From UBA3076 sp964646435 (GTDB lineage Bacteria; Desulfobacterota; Dissulfuribacteria; Dissulfuribacterales; UBA3076), in NCBI GenBank assembly GCA_964646435.1, contig CAZYEJ010000003.1, forward strand, positions 15,220 through 79,219: a stretch of DNA of 64,000 nt. The letters run 5' to 3'. The translations under genes were made by a program, and so were the position numbers. Shown here one piece after another: positions 1 to 9,467 of the stretch. The notes under the pieces were generated by a model. The model was not told the origin of the DNA. It worked only from the letters and a program-made list of their open reading frames with translations, and did no database searches. Within the stretch, counting starts at the first letter, position 1. The number at the start of each line of letters is the position of its first letter.

Positions 1-105
1 TTTGCAGCTCCAACAATTAGAAAATTTGGCAACTTTCTTTGCATGTGCATATGTACCTTAGGATGTAGCTTGAACCGGCAATAAGAGTAGCAGTGCAAGC
101 TGCAC

Positions 106-1437
106 TTAATTCATTGTCCCTTGCAAGTTTGGACTGTATTGCGTACTCCACCTTAAGAGCGGCCTTACCACCCCTCCCAGCCTGCTGCCCCAGTCACCGC
201 GCGCTCCATCGCCATCCGAGTTGTCAACGACATAGAAAGTAACTGCATCGCGTTCGTGAAACTGAAAGATTCTGGGCGCGACGGTGCCAAGAGCCGGCGA
301 GACGTACAGGCTGCCCTCGGAGAGGAGATTGCCAGGAATCCAGGCGGTGCTGATGTAACGTCCTGTGTCACGGGGACGTCCTCGCCAGGTAGGATCCTGG
401 TCAATAGCCACAAAAACATGTACGCCTTCTGCATTGTGAAGGTGAAAATGGGGCATTAACACGTACCCTGACATGAGCACATCATACTCCATCTCAAGAG
501 CAATGGGCTCACAGATGTCCAATGCTTGTGAAACCTGGCCATCCTTTGTTCGAATTCTCACAGCGTGGAGGCGTGCGACATTGCCACCCGGAGCTTCCGC
601 CGGATTATGCCATTCGCGCACTGCAGTTGAACCGGATTGCGCATTAAAATAGGAACCAATAACATCTATTGAAAGACCATCTTCAATTATAGATCCGGCT
701 TCCAATAGAATGGTTCTTTCGCACAAACGAGTGACTGCTGACATATTATGCGAAACGAAAAGTACCGTTCTGCCTTGTTTCCCAACATCCTGCATCTTGT
801 TCAGGCATTTTTTTTGAAAGGCCGCATCGCCTACCGCCAGCACTTCATCTATGATCAATATTTCGGGCTCCAAGTGCGCTGCAACAGAGAAAGCCAAACG
901 GACCTTCATGCCGCTGGAATAACGTTTAACGGGCGTATCAATATACTTTTCTATGCCTGAGAAATCTACAATTTCATCGAATTTCCGGTCCACCTCTTTT
1001 TTTCTCATTCCCAGGATTGTGCTATTTAAATAAACATTTTCTCTTCCGGTCAATTCAGGATGAAACCCGGTCCCGACTTCCAGCAGGCTTGAAACCTTAC
1101 CACTGATTTCACAATATCCTGTAGCCGGACATGTAATTCGTGATAATATTTTGAGAAGAGTTGATTTACCCGCTGCGTTCTTGCCTATAATTCCTACAAC
1201 TTGACCCCTCGGAATATCGAAAGAAACGTCTCTCAAGGCCCATACAATATCAGCGGATTCAGCAAATAAATTGTCTTTAACGTCGTCGAACTTATAGAGT
1301 GAACGAAATTTGCGATAGTTCTTGAAAGGGCTTTTAATGAAATGAACTATAGTAGTACCGAGACTGTCATTAATGTTTTCTTTTATACCAATGCGGTAAC
1401 ATTTTCCTATATTTCGAGCTTTAATTGCGATATCCAT
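106..1437 (-). CDS. wzt: Polysaccharide ABC exporter, ATP-binding subunit (Wzt type)
   Basis: ATPase that powers export of a finished O-antigen or similar polysaccharide across the inner membrane, working with the permease at 1543-2370. The 443-residue product has a Walker A motif GKNAAGKST (about residues 85-93), the ABC signature SSGMKVRL (about 174-181) and a Walker B with ILIIDE (about 194-199). It is longer than a plain ABC ATPase: about 150 extra residues at the C terminus fit a Wzt-type carbohydrate-binding domain, which in known systems recognises the polymer end. The stop lies 105 bases from the window edge, so what follows in the operon is unseen. The polymer itself cannot be named from this gene. 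Confidence 0.92.
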   Translation of the reverse strand: MDIAIKARNIGKCYRIGIKENINDSLGTTIVHFIKSPFKNYRKFRSLYKFDDVKDNLFAESADIVWALRDVSFDIPRGQVVGIIGKNAAGKSTLLKILSRITCPATGYCEISGKVSSLLEVGTGFHPELTGRENVYLNSTILGMRKKEVDRKFDEIVDFSGIEKYIDTPVKRYSSGMKVRLAFSVAAHLEPEILIIDEVLAVGDAAFQKKCLNKMQDVGKQGRTVLFVSHNMSAVTRLCERTILLEAGSIIEDGLSIDVIGSYFNAQSGSTAVREWHNPAEAPGGNVARLHAVRIRTKDGQVSQALDICEPIALEMEYDVLMSGYVLMPHFHLHNAEGVHVFVAIDQDPTWRGRPRDTGRYISTAWIPGNLLSEGSLYVSPALGTVAPRIFQFHERDAVTFYVVDNSDGDGARGDWGSRLGGVVRPLLRWSTQYSPNLQGTMN

Positions 1438-1542
1438 ATTGCTTATCTGAGTCTTGATTATAGTTGTTGATTGTTGAAGATTTCTTTCTTGGAATCAGAC
1501 GACATGTAACCTCCAAACCAAAGATCGAGCCGAAAGTCGTTG

Positions 1543-2370
1543 CTAAATAACGTCTACGAATATCCGTTCCATTCTCTTGAAATAAAAGGCTCCGCCGATA
1601 AAGATGAAAGCTGCAGTAACAATGCCTGGCCAGATATAAGTCCATGGCATCGATGTGCCAAGCAGAGAGGCTCGAAATCCTTCTATAACTCCGACAATCG
1701 GATTCAAAGAATATAGAATCCGGTAGGTATCGGGTATAGAAGCTGCTGAATATACGATGGGAGCTGAATATATCAGCATTCTGACAAAAAAGGGCATGGC
1801 ATGTTTTACATCTCGAAAACGAATTGCAAGTGCGGACAGCCACATGCCCATTCCTGCGGGGATTGAAATCATCATTATAAGGAAAAACGGCAGGAAAAGC
1901 ATATTCCACGTAGGGGAAACGCGGTAATAAAGCATGAGGGCAAAAACAATCACAAGGGAAATTGTGAAATCGACCAATTTAGCCAATATAGGCGTCATGG
2001 GAAAGATCAGTCTTGGAATATATATCTTTCCAAGAATATTCTGGTTTGCCACCAGGCTTTGACTCGATTGTGACATGGCCTGCGACATATACGTCCATGG
2101 TATTATTGCTACACTGGAAAAGAGGATATAGGGAATTCCTTCTGACGAAATTTTGGCGACTTTTCCAAAAATTATACTAAATATTATAATCTGGATTAAT
2201 GGTTGCAATAAGGCCCAGGAAAATCCCAAGATTGTCTGAGCATATAACACTTTGATTTCACGCCACACCATGAAATAGAACAAATCACGGTATTCTTTCA
2301 TCTCGGCAAAATCAATTAATTGCCAACCAGACACCGGCTTAATTAAAATAGTTGACCGTTGGTCATTCAT
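1543..2370 (-). CDS. wzm: Polysaccharide ABC exporter, permease subunit (Wzm type)
   Basis: Inner-membrane permease of the ABC-2 family, partner of the ATPase encoded 105 bases downstream. The 275-residue protein opens with a cytoplasmic stretch carrying the MVWREIKVLYAQTILGFSW segment typical of this family, followed by about six hydrophobic helices. The last is near AGIVTAAFIFIGGAF-like sequence shortly before the basic C-terminal tail. Length and topology match Wzm and TagG-like permeases. Its position at the end of the polysaccharide cluster supports export of the polymer made by the upstream genes. The gap between this stop and the wzt start holds no other gene. Confidence 0.9.
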   Translation of the reverse strand: MNDQRSTILIKPVSGWQLIDFAEMKEYRDLFYFMVWREIKVLYAQTILGFSWALLQPLIQIIIFSIIFGKVAKISSEGIPYILFSSVAIIPWTYMSQAMSQSSQSLVANQNILGKIYIPRLIFPMTPILAKLVDFTISLVIVFALMLYYRVSPTWNMLFLPFFLIMMISIPAGMGMWLSALAIRFRDVKHAMPFFVRMLIYSAPIVYSAASIPDTYRILYSLNPIVGVIEGFRASLLGTSMPWTYIWPGIVTAAFIFIGGAFYFKRMERIFVDVI

Positions 2371-2721
2371 AACAATTTATCAACCTTGGTTTATTATCTC
2401 TTGAGACGTCCTTAAATTTGGAAAATGAATAGAAGCTTAACTTAAGACAGGTCTATCAGAAAGTCACTGAAAGCATGAAGAGTGCGGGAAGAATTTGTTT
2501 GTATTGATAGATCAATTTATATTTAAAGGGGTATCTCCTTGACTCAGGTATATACTACATGTAGTGTTTCCGGGTATGGAAGAGTATCCCCGGACACTTG
2601 CAGAACCGGGGGCGCGGTTCTCTTTGGAAGAGGCGTGCCTGGACTACCTCTTCCAAAACAAGGCGATGGGTCAAAGCACGTCAGAGAAGAGCACAGAAGG
2701 GTTCACCACAAGATATAGGGG
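2371..2721. other. Intergenic stretch, no intact gene
   Basis: About 350 bases between the minus-strand wzm start and the end of a secreted hypothetical protein. It is AT-rich near wzm and becomes GC-richer from about 2570, where a transposase remnant is recognisable on the plus strand (annotated separately). No intact gene, RNA or clear terminator is seen. Confidence 0.6.
2576..2660 (+). pseudogene. IS1595-like transposase N-terminal remnant
   Basis: The plus-strand reading frame from ATG 2576 gives MEEYPRTLAEPGARFSLEEA followed by CLDYLFQ. This matches the conserved start of IS1595-family transposases (P-[KR]-T-L-x-E-F-x-x-R-F-x-x-E-E-A-C-x-x-Y-L). The similarity then ends and the zinc-ribbon segment expected next is missing, so only the first 28 or so codons remain. 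Identification is by motif memory, not by a search. Confidence 0.5.
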
Positions 2722-3159
2722 TTACCTGAGCCAAGGAGATGCTCTCTTATGTTTTATTTCATCAGCTATCTTCCATCGGTCATTTATTTTTTTAATCAGG
2801 AAAGACGTTTTCGAAACAATGCCATCTCCGTTTCTAATTTTGACAAATGTTCGAACCGTATAATCGTTTATAATTTTAGTCTTCTTCACTACCACCTCTG
2901 CCCCACCATATGCCTGCATTAACTGATATGGATAATTGGGATTTCTCAAAGTCCTCCTGGAATTACTCAGGATAGGATCAGCCAAGGAAGAGATAATAGC
3001 TTCTGTATCTCCAGTCTTTAAATATTCAAAAAACTCAATTACCAGAGATTCAACTTCTCCTGTATCATCCGCTAAAGAAAGGTTCGATTGAACAACCATC
3101 AGCACCTGGAAGAAAGTCAAAGCGATAAATAAACCGGCTATTTTAAATTTGTTCATCAA
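2722..3159 (-). CDS. Secreted hypothetical protein, NTF2-like fold possible
   Basis: Unknown protein of 145 residues with a clear signal peptide: basic MMNKFK, a hydrophobic core through about residue 26, and a likely cut near SLADD. The mature part starts with an acidic helix (VESLVIEFFEYLKTGD) and ends with alternating strands including VRTFVKIRNGDG and SFLIKKINDRWKI. This layout resembles small periplasmic NTF2-like or DUF4878-like proteins, but no family signature is certain. It sits just downstream of the large GDSL protein on the same strand (27-base gap), so the two may be co-transcribed. Function unknown. Confidence 0.7.
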   Translation of the reverse strand: MMNKFKIAGLFIALTFFQVLMVVQSNLSLADDTGEVESLVIEFFEYLKTGDTEAIISSLADPILSNSRRTLRNPNYPYQLMQAYGGAEVVVKKTKIINDYTVRTFVKIRNGDGIVSKTSFLIKKINDRWKIADEIKHKRASPWLR

Positions 3160-3186
3160 AATCTCCGCTGCAGCGAAAGCTCATTT

Positions 3187-6100
3187 TCATTGACACAGAA
3201 ATATTCCTTGTTGTGGATCTGTCAATGCCTCAAACCAACGATCGGCCATGGAGATGTAACCTTGGCCATCTAGATGGACCCCGTCGTCGGCCAACTCCAA
3301 GGTGTTGTTGCTAAAATAAGTGTAAAAGTCAGGTGGAATTACTTGAATCGAATGTTCCAGTTCAAGCTGATCTATGCTTGTGTTGTATTCTTGAATTCGC
3401 TGATCCACGTCCGCAATTGCTGTACTTGAAAAAGGAACCTTTGCCAACATAGGTACTTTTTCATCGTTTTTCAAGTTCAAGACAATGCTGCGCATATATT
3501 CTTTGTAAGTACCTTGGCACGAAGGTTCTCCCGCTTGAAAGTCTGCTTCTGTACAATTGACTCCGCTGGGGGTAAACAAGGTGGCTCCCGCATCATTCGT
3601 TCCGAATAGTATCAGCCAATATTCGGCATTAGGGAAGCGATCTTTAGTAGAATCTAATCGATATGCTCCGTCGAATGATCTTGTGCCTCCGAGTCCTTCA
3701 TTAGCAACCACTATCGGCTGTTGCAAGCAATTGGTTAACAGATCGTTTAATATCGGCGTAAAACCCCTGCTCTTATTATTACCTTCCTGGGATGAATCAT
3801 CATTTGAGATGTCGTCGCCTACACCTTGGGTAATACTGTCACCAAAAGCAACGAAAACCTTACCTCCTACACCAACATTCTGATTTATGTCTTTGGCGAG
3901 TAGGCCGGTTACCTGATCACCAAGGTCATCAATTATTAAAGCTTCAATTGTGTGATTGCCTTCTGAAACGTTTGTGAATTGACAATCAAATGGTTCACCA
4001 TAGATTTGGCCTGATGAATTTATATTATCTAGTATGAATTCGACGCCACCTCCAACAGGGTAGTTTCTTGTAAGTGCGGATACATTTAAGATATCATTTG
4101 CCAGTTCGGTGTCGGTAATGTCGACAAAATTTGCTATCGGTTCTGAAATAACAACCTTTGGATCAGTGTCACTTTCTAAGATTTTTACGTTGTCAAATTT
4201 TGCTTCACTCATTGTATATAGAGCAATAGTTCCGGTGGCGTGACTTGAATCGGCAACACTGAATAACGGACTGCTGTTAACGATCACAAAAATTTTTGAG
4301 CCATCTAAATCTATGGAAACATTTAAGGCCTGATCCCTGTCAAAGCCTCTGCCGTCAACTTTTAATGTTGAAAATACCCCATTGGATTTTCTCTCTAACC
4401 TGGCGAACCCCTGGAAACGACTCATAGAGAAACGGTAATAGTTGTCATTATCCACGTAACGAAATATGAGCCCAACAGTATCCCTCGAGTCATCTTCATT
4501 CAAATCAGGTAAGATTTCAACTTGTACCTGATAATTGCTTAAGCCAAAGCCGTTATCGTAATAAGAGAACGTTCCTAAATGGAAACTATCCTGAAACCCT
4601 TTGACATCATTTAATTGATTATATTCTCCATTAATCACTTGCCAGTCAGCGGTTCTCCCTGGTGAATCAACTACAACTGTCCATCCGTCTGAATTACCAT
4701 CATTGAAATCGTCTAAGAATATAACGGTTGTTCCTGTCGGAGTACTTGTCGCCGTATTTGTATTGCCGTCTTCGTTGGCTGACTGGTCTTCTACTCTTAC
4801 ACCAAAGGTATATTCTATGTCATTCTGGAGTCCTATGATGGTGTATGCGTTGGAGTAGACTGCTCCCAAGCTAGGGGAGACGTCCGGTATNNNNNNNNNN
4901 NNNNNNNNNNNNNNNNNNNNNNNNNNNNNNNNNNNNNNNNNNNNNNNNNNNNNNNNNNNNNNNNNNNNNNNNNNNNNNNNNNNNNNNNNNAGGTATGAAC
5001 TACCGTGTATCCACCTGTAGTGTCCGCACTGAAATCATCGGAAAAGGTGGTATCGCCTGAAGGGACCGTGGGTATAGCGACAGCCGTATTTGCATTGCCG
5101 TCTTCGTTGGCTGACTGGTCTTCTACTCTTACACCGAAGGTATATTCTATGTCATTCTGGAGTCCTGTGATGGTGTATGCGTTGGAGTAGACTGCTCCCA
5201 AGCTAGGGGAGACGTCCGGTATGGCCGTATTGTTGTTCCAGTCCAGGCCGTCCCACGAGGAAGTAGGCGCATAGTATACGTTGTATTTTACATTCGTTCC
5301 GTCAATATTATCGGTCGCCGTTCCAAACTCCACGGTTACAGAACCGCCTGTTGTGTCATCTGAAGCGGAACAAATTCCAACCGTGCTGTCCCAAACAGGT
5401 GGGGTGGTATCGGCTGGAGGGGCCGCAGGTATGGCGACAGCCGTATTTGCATTGCCGTCTTCGTTGGCTGACTGGTCTTCTACTCTTACACCGAAGGTAT
5501 ATTCTATGTCATTCTGGAGTCCTGTGATGGTGTATGCGTTGGAGTAGACTGCTCCCAAGCTAGGGGAGACGTCCGGTATGGCCGTATTGTTGTTCCAGTC
5601 CAGGCCGTCCCACGAGGAAGTAGGCGCATAGTATACGTTGTATTTTACATTCGTTCCGTCAATATTATCGGTCGCCGTTCCAAACTCCACGGTTACAGAA
5701 CCGCCTGTTGTGTCATCTGAAGCGGAACAAATTCCAACCGTGCTGTCCCAAACAGGTGGGGTGGTATCGGCTGGAGGGGCCGCAGGTATGGCGACAGCCG
5801 TATTTGCATTGCCGTCTTCGTTGGCTGACTGGTCTTCTACTCTTACACCGAAGGTATATTCTATGTCATTCTGGAGTCCTGTGATGGTGTATGCGTTGGA
5901 GTAGACTGCTCCCAAGCTAGGGGAGACGTCCGGTATGGCCGTATTGTTGTTCCAGTCCAGGCCGTCCCACGAGGAAGTAGGCGCATAGTATACGTTGTAT
6001 TTTACATTCGTTCCGTCAATATTATCGGTCGCCGTTCCGAACTCCACGGTTACAGAACCGCCTGTTGTGTCATCTGAAGCGGAACAGATTCCAACCGTGC

Positions 6101-6824
6101 TGTCCCAAACAGGTGGGGTGGTATCGGTTGTGTCTGTATAGAGGATATTGTCGAAATAGGCATCCTGTTGAGTCAGTTCGATTTCAAAACTGCTGACCGT
6201 AATGGTGCTGCTGTCAGTATTTAGCACCAACTGTTCGCCGAAGGCGCTCACTGTGGTCTGGCTCGGGCTGAAATTGATTACAATGCTGTAATCGTTATTC
6301 TGAACAAATTCAAATTCAAAAACTGTTGTATCGACTGCAATGCCGGACACATATTTTGTAACCTCCTTTGGTCCGTATCCGTCAGAATTCTTTACCTGGT
6401 AATAGTTGTCCTGATCCTGCACCAGGCGAATCTTGATTATTCCCCCACCAGGATATTTGACTGTTGGCAGAAAATCGATGCTGAATTTTCCGCTGGTTAA
6501 TGCAGACAGGTTTCTGGAAAATTGTAATGATATGTCATTACCAGTAAGAACATGTAGCCTTTGACCTGCAACATCATAAAGGAATTCTCCGATGCCACCG
6601 CTCGTCCAGGTATGAACTACCGTGTATCCACCTGTAGTGTCCGCACTGAAATCATCGGAAAAAGAAATCGCTTGGGCAACGGTTGCCGAATACAGAAAAA
6701 GGGGACAACAATAGACCAGGACTAATATTTTCCGAAAAAATACCGTTATAGATGAGGCTCCCATCCTTAATAATGCTCCCGTACTAGCCCACCCCAATGG
6801 TTCCGATACATAACAAAATCGCAT
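3187..6824 (-). CDS. Secreted SGNH/GDSL hydrolase with tandem fibronectin-like repeats, interrupted by an assembly gap
   Basis: One gene whose reading frame is broken only by the 100-N gap at 4891-4990. The N terminus (ATG 6824, or ATG 6764 at residue 21) carries a signal peptide ending near TVAQA. Then comes a jelly-roll-like module, at least three near-identical 119-residue modules (each with TPPVWDSTVG and DIEYTFGVRVEDQS), and after the gap part of another module. A second jelly-roll-like region follows, and the C terminus is an SGNH esterase: FGDSITQG (block I), NEGLGG (block II), LFGTNDAG (block III) and DDGVHLDGQG (block V) are all present. It is probably an extracellular carbohydrate esterase or lipase-like enzyme; the substrate is not evident. 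The true length is unknown because the gap lies in repeats. Confidence 0.8.
4891..4990. other. Assembly gap of 100 N
   Basis: Exactly 100 N, the usual placeholder for a scaffold join of unknown size. Both edges are in repeated sequence: the left edge ends inside a 357-bp module copy, and the right edge begins at the first base of a 55-bp stretch that recurs at 6608-6662. The apparent frame change across the gap is therefore an artefact. Confidence 0.98.
4991..5045 (-). repeat. 55-bp duplicate of the GDSL protein N-terminal coding segment
   Basis: Bases 4991-5045 equal 6608-6662. Both encode the start of the jelly-roll-like module (FSDDFSADTTGGYTVVHT). The downstream copy begins exactly at the gap edge, so either the protein has a second such module hidden in the gap or the scaffold was joined through this repeat. 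Confidence 0.9.
5061..6131 (-). repeat. Three tandem 357-bp coding repeats
   Basis: Units 5061-5417, 5418-5774 and 5775-6131 are almost identical, with only scattered substitutions mainly at the outer edges of the array. Each encodes a 119-residue fibronectin-like module of the GDSL protein. Part of a further unit, more diverged at its end, lies across the gap at about 4728-4890. Such low divergence implies recent duplication or gene conversion and explains the assembly break. Confidence 0.95.
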
Positions 6825-7055
6825 TTAAAATTAAATTATAAATACTTATGATTTAGATAGCAAGATCTATACCGGCTAAATTGTAAAAAAGATACGGAGT
6901 TCAAAAACATCCAACTAGGAAAAACTAGGCCAACAGCAGATAGAGGAAAAGTTTTACCACTGAGTGGAAAAATTTTATCTAATTGATGTAAACTCTAAGT
7001 TCCTGGTTGACAGAGGATTTTGAGTGAGATTCCAGAGAGATGAGCGAGTAATTTC

Positions 7056-8366
7056 TTAGAGGTCTTCGCTGTTCACTATTCGTTGGGCTGCGTTTTCTCC
7101 GCTCAAAAATGATTCGTCAGTCCACAAATAACCCCACTCTCCATACCGTCCGCAATACGCTATGCCAATGTCATCGAGATAACCGTGTACTGTAGACAAA
7201 GCGTCAGCTCGTTCCAAGTCGAAGATAACGTTTGCATAAGGAATGATTCGTGCATCACGATAAAGAATTTCATCGTCCTCTCTGACCACTCCGCAACGTA
7301 TTAAATCCGAGATGACAGGCGCGATGCATTCTTGAGGCTCCCTGTCCAACGGTTTATATTTGTTGGAATAATAGACTTCGGCCTGAATAGTGCCTGTACC
7401 GCGGGGAGAATTGTTTGGGGATAACATGTGGGGATAGCTCAATCTAGTGAAAAAGAAATCATCTTCATAGAAATATGTCCATTGGGTTTCAGAGATATCG
7501 TCCCTGTTAATCCCGATATTAACCACTACACATGTGGTGCAGGCTAATTTTTGAGCCGCGTCTACAACATCGGCGGTCACCCCCTCAATCATGGAAATCA
7601 ATTCAGGCAGCGGAATGGAAGAAATGAGCTTATCATATGTCATTTCAGTGCCGTTTGCGAAATAAAGCTTTCGGCTCCCGGGATCCAGATTTACCAGTTC
7701 AAATCCCATCTTAAGATCAGTCTGTCTTAAAAACCTATTAAAGAAAGACCCGAATCCGCCGTGAGTGGGATATCGAAAGTGACTTACATAGTGAACATCA
7801 GTAGTTTGAGGAGAGAGTGCTCCACTAAGAACCTCTTCCAGGCCCGGCCTGTACATCCTTGGCCCTATCCAATCAGTGCTCATATTGTCGGCTGTGGTGG
7901 TATGAAACTTTTTGGTATATTGCATGGGAAAAGTCTCGGCGAGAGTTTTTCCATAGCTGGCAATAAGCCAGTCGGAATAGTTCTTGTTTTCCCCGCAATC
8001 ATGATTGTTCGCGTACACAAAATCACTTATGGCTTTAACTACCAAATCAACCGGTAAACCGTATAAGTTGCATTGAACCGGATGTTTTATCAGGTGCCCT
8101 TGCCAGTAATTATTCACACCGGCCTGTATAGTTTCAAATTCGAAGTCTACGCTTTCGGCGAACAGATCTTGAATCCGCTTGACCTTGGTAAAAGAGATGT
8201 GTGGTCCGACATCAAATATGAAGGCATCTGTACTCCTGAAGGAAGCTGCGTTACCGCCATAATACCTGTTCCGCTCGAACATGACGGATTTGACACCTAG
8301 TTCGTGTAATCGATGCGCTGCCCCGAACCCAGCCATTCCTGCACCTAATATGACAACTTCTTGCAT
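7056..8366 (-). CDS. FAD-dependent oxidoreductase, UDP-galactopyranose mutase / amine oxidase type
   Basis: A 436-residue flavoprotein. The N terminus VVILGAGMAGFGAAHRL is a dinucleotide-binding GxGxxG fold, followed by an acidic FERN strand end and YYGGNAAS, the second FAD contact of the amine-oxidase and UGM-like group. A GPHISFT segment and a C-terminal WGYLWTDESFLSGENAA segment, where the flavin ring is usually bound, are also present. Its place among nucleotide-sugar genes suggests a sugar-modifying role, for instance a mutase or a redox step, but it is not a close match to classic Glf and the substrate is unknown. It lies 15 bases downstream of the SDR gene. Confidence 0.75.
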   Translation of the reverse strand: MQEVVILGAGMAGFGAAHRLHELGVKSVMFERNRYYGGNAASFRSTDAFIFDVGPHISFTKVKRIQDLFAESVDFEFETIQAGVNNYWQGHLIKHPVQCNLYGLPVDLVVKAISDFVYANNHDCGENKNYSDWLIASYGKTLAETFPMQYTKKFHTTTADNMSTDWIGPRMYRPGLEEVLSGALSPQTTDVHYVSHFRYPTHGGFGSFFNRFLRQTDLKMGFELVNLDPGSRKLYFANGTEMTYDKLISSIPLPELISMIEGVTADVVDAAQKLACTTCVVVNIGINRDDISETQWTYFYEDDFFFTRLSYPHMLSPNNSPRGTGTIQAEVYYSNKYKPLDREPQECIAPVISDLIRCGVVREDDEILYRDARIIPYANVIFDLERADALSTVHGYLDDIGIAYCGRYGEWGYLWTDESFLSGENAAQRIVNSEDL

Positions 8367-8381
8367 ATCGACGTGTTCCTT

Positions 8382-9293
8382 CTATGCCATACGTAATTCA
8401 CGTTTCCACCAGGCAATGGTCTCCTCTAATCCGTTATCTAATGTGAACTTAGGGAACCATCTAACTTCATCTGATAAACGCCTTACGTCAGCTACCAGCA
8501 GGTTAGGTTCAGCTTCTGGTGTTGAAATAGCACCAAATTGAATTAAATCTCTTCCCGATAATTGGTCTGCAATCCTGTAAACCATGTCTCTAAGCGAAAC
8601 AGGCCTGCCCGAGGCAATATTCACAGGTCCCTGAACGCTGCTTTCAAGAAGTGAAACGAAGGCGTCCGCCACATCCTTAACGTAAAGATAATCCCGTATT
8701 TGTCTGCCGTGTGAGCAACGGGCCGGTTCATTTAGTAACAGCGATCGGATCACTGAGGGGACAAGCCGCTTTGGATGTTCATGTGGGCCAAATAGATAAA
8801 AAATTCGTCCCCAGGCACTGCTCAAGCCTGTATTCTCAGAAAAAGCGGTCACCAATGATTGCAGAGAGTGTTTACAGGAGCCATAAAAACTCATTGGAGA
8901 TAGCGGTGTCTTTTTTTCGGAGAGAAAACCGTATTCCCAGTCATATTCAGCACAACTCCCCGCCCAAACGGCACGCTTCCCAGCACATTGGGTAAACGCC
9001 CTCAGTAATTCGAGGCTGGCCTGCACCCAATGAAAATTTTCTATGGCATTCCAGCATTTTCCGGGTTTGACATACCATGCAAAGTGCAACAGGTGAGTCG
9101 GCCTTACCGAATTTAATAATTCCGTGACGCTGACAGAATTTAACAAATCAATAGTATGCCAGTTAACATTCAGGTGGTCGCCATGTGTTTTTCTGGAGCA
9201 AGTGGCATGGATTTCATAGCCTCTTTCCAACAATAAGGGCAAACAATGTCTGCCAATGAATCCGGTAGCGCCTGTAATTAAAACTTTCTTCAT
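8382..9293 (-). CDS. NAD-dependent epimerase/dehydratase (extended SDR)
   Basis: Nucleotide-sugar modifying enzyme of about 303 residues. The preferred start is ATG 9293 (MKKVLITGATGFIGRH), because the Rossmann GATGFIG motif normally begins about 7 residues from the start; an upstream TTG at 9332 would add 13 unlikely residues. Later features are WAGSCAEYDWEYG and the catalytic SFYGSCKH (Y-x-x-x-K). Following rfbF, rfbG and a C-methyltransferase, it could be the 4-ketoreductase finishing a CDP-linked sugar. Whether it reduces or epimerises cannot be told from sequence alone. Confidence 0.8.
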   Translation of the reverse strand: MKKVLITGATGFIGRHCLPLLLERGYEIHATCSRKTHGDHLNVNWHTIDLLNSVSVTELLNSVRPTHLLHFAWYVKPGKCWNAIENFHWVQASLELLRAFTQCAGKRAVWAGSCAEYDWEYGFLSEKKTPLSPMSFYGSCKHSLQSLVTAFSENTGLSSAWGRIFYLFGPHEHPKRLVPSVIRSLLLNEPARCSHGRQIRDYLYVKDVADAFVSLLESSVQGPVNIASGRPVSLRDMVYRIADQLSGRDLIQFGAISTPEAEPNLLVADVRRLSDEVRWFPKFTLDNGLEETIAWWKRELRMA

Positions 9294-9317
9294 CAGAGAA
9301 ACTTGGGAACGGGAGAT

Positions 9318-9450
9318 AAATAAGTTGAACAAAAATTAATAGGATTTTTTGTTGTATTCAAGACGCGAGGAGCGAGCATAACGGGTTATGTGATCGACGA
9401 GCAACGAAGAAGACAGCAAAAAAGACATTAATTTGTTCAAGTTATTTATT
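9318..9450. repeat. Intergenic inverted-repeat element
   Basis: Long imperfect inverted repeat: the arm at about 9325-9351 (TTGAACAAA...TTAATAG...TTTTTTG) pairs with 9417-9440 (CAAAAAAGACATTAATTTGTTC), and pairing extends outward through an AAATAA/TTATTT step. The roughly 65-base centre is GC-richer and alternates GAGGAGCGAGC-like and CGACGAGC-like stretches. It lies between two minus-strand sugar genes and separates them by 174 bases in an otherwise tight operon. Confidence 0.6.
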
Positions 9451-9467
9451 GTACGTTCCTTATTATA

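Noticed and set aside
1..105. Terminator or gene beyond wzt
   Set aside because: A small AGTGCA-GCT-TGCACT hairpin is at the stop but lacks a clear T-run; the stretch is too short to judge.
4833..4869. Two separate overlapping genes at the N gap
   Set aside because: The overlap arises because 100 N is not a multiple of three; both sides encode modules of one protein.
5005..5904. Plus-strand open frames within the 357-bp repeats
   Set aside because: They repeat with the coding units and are antisense shadows of the GDSL protein; no start signals.
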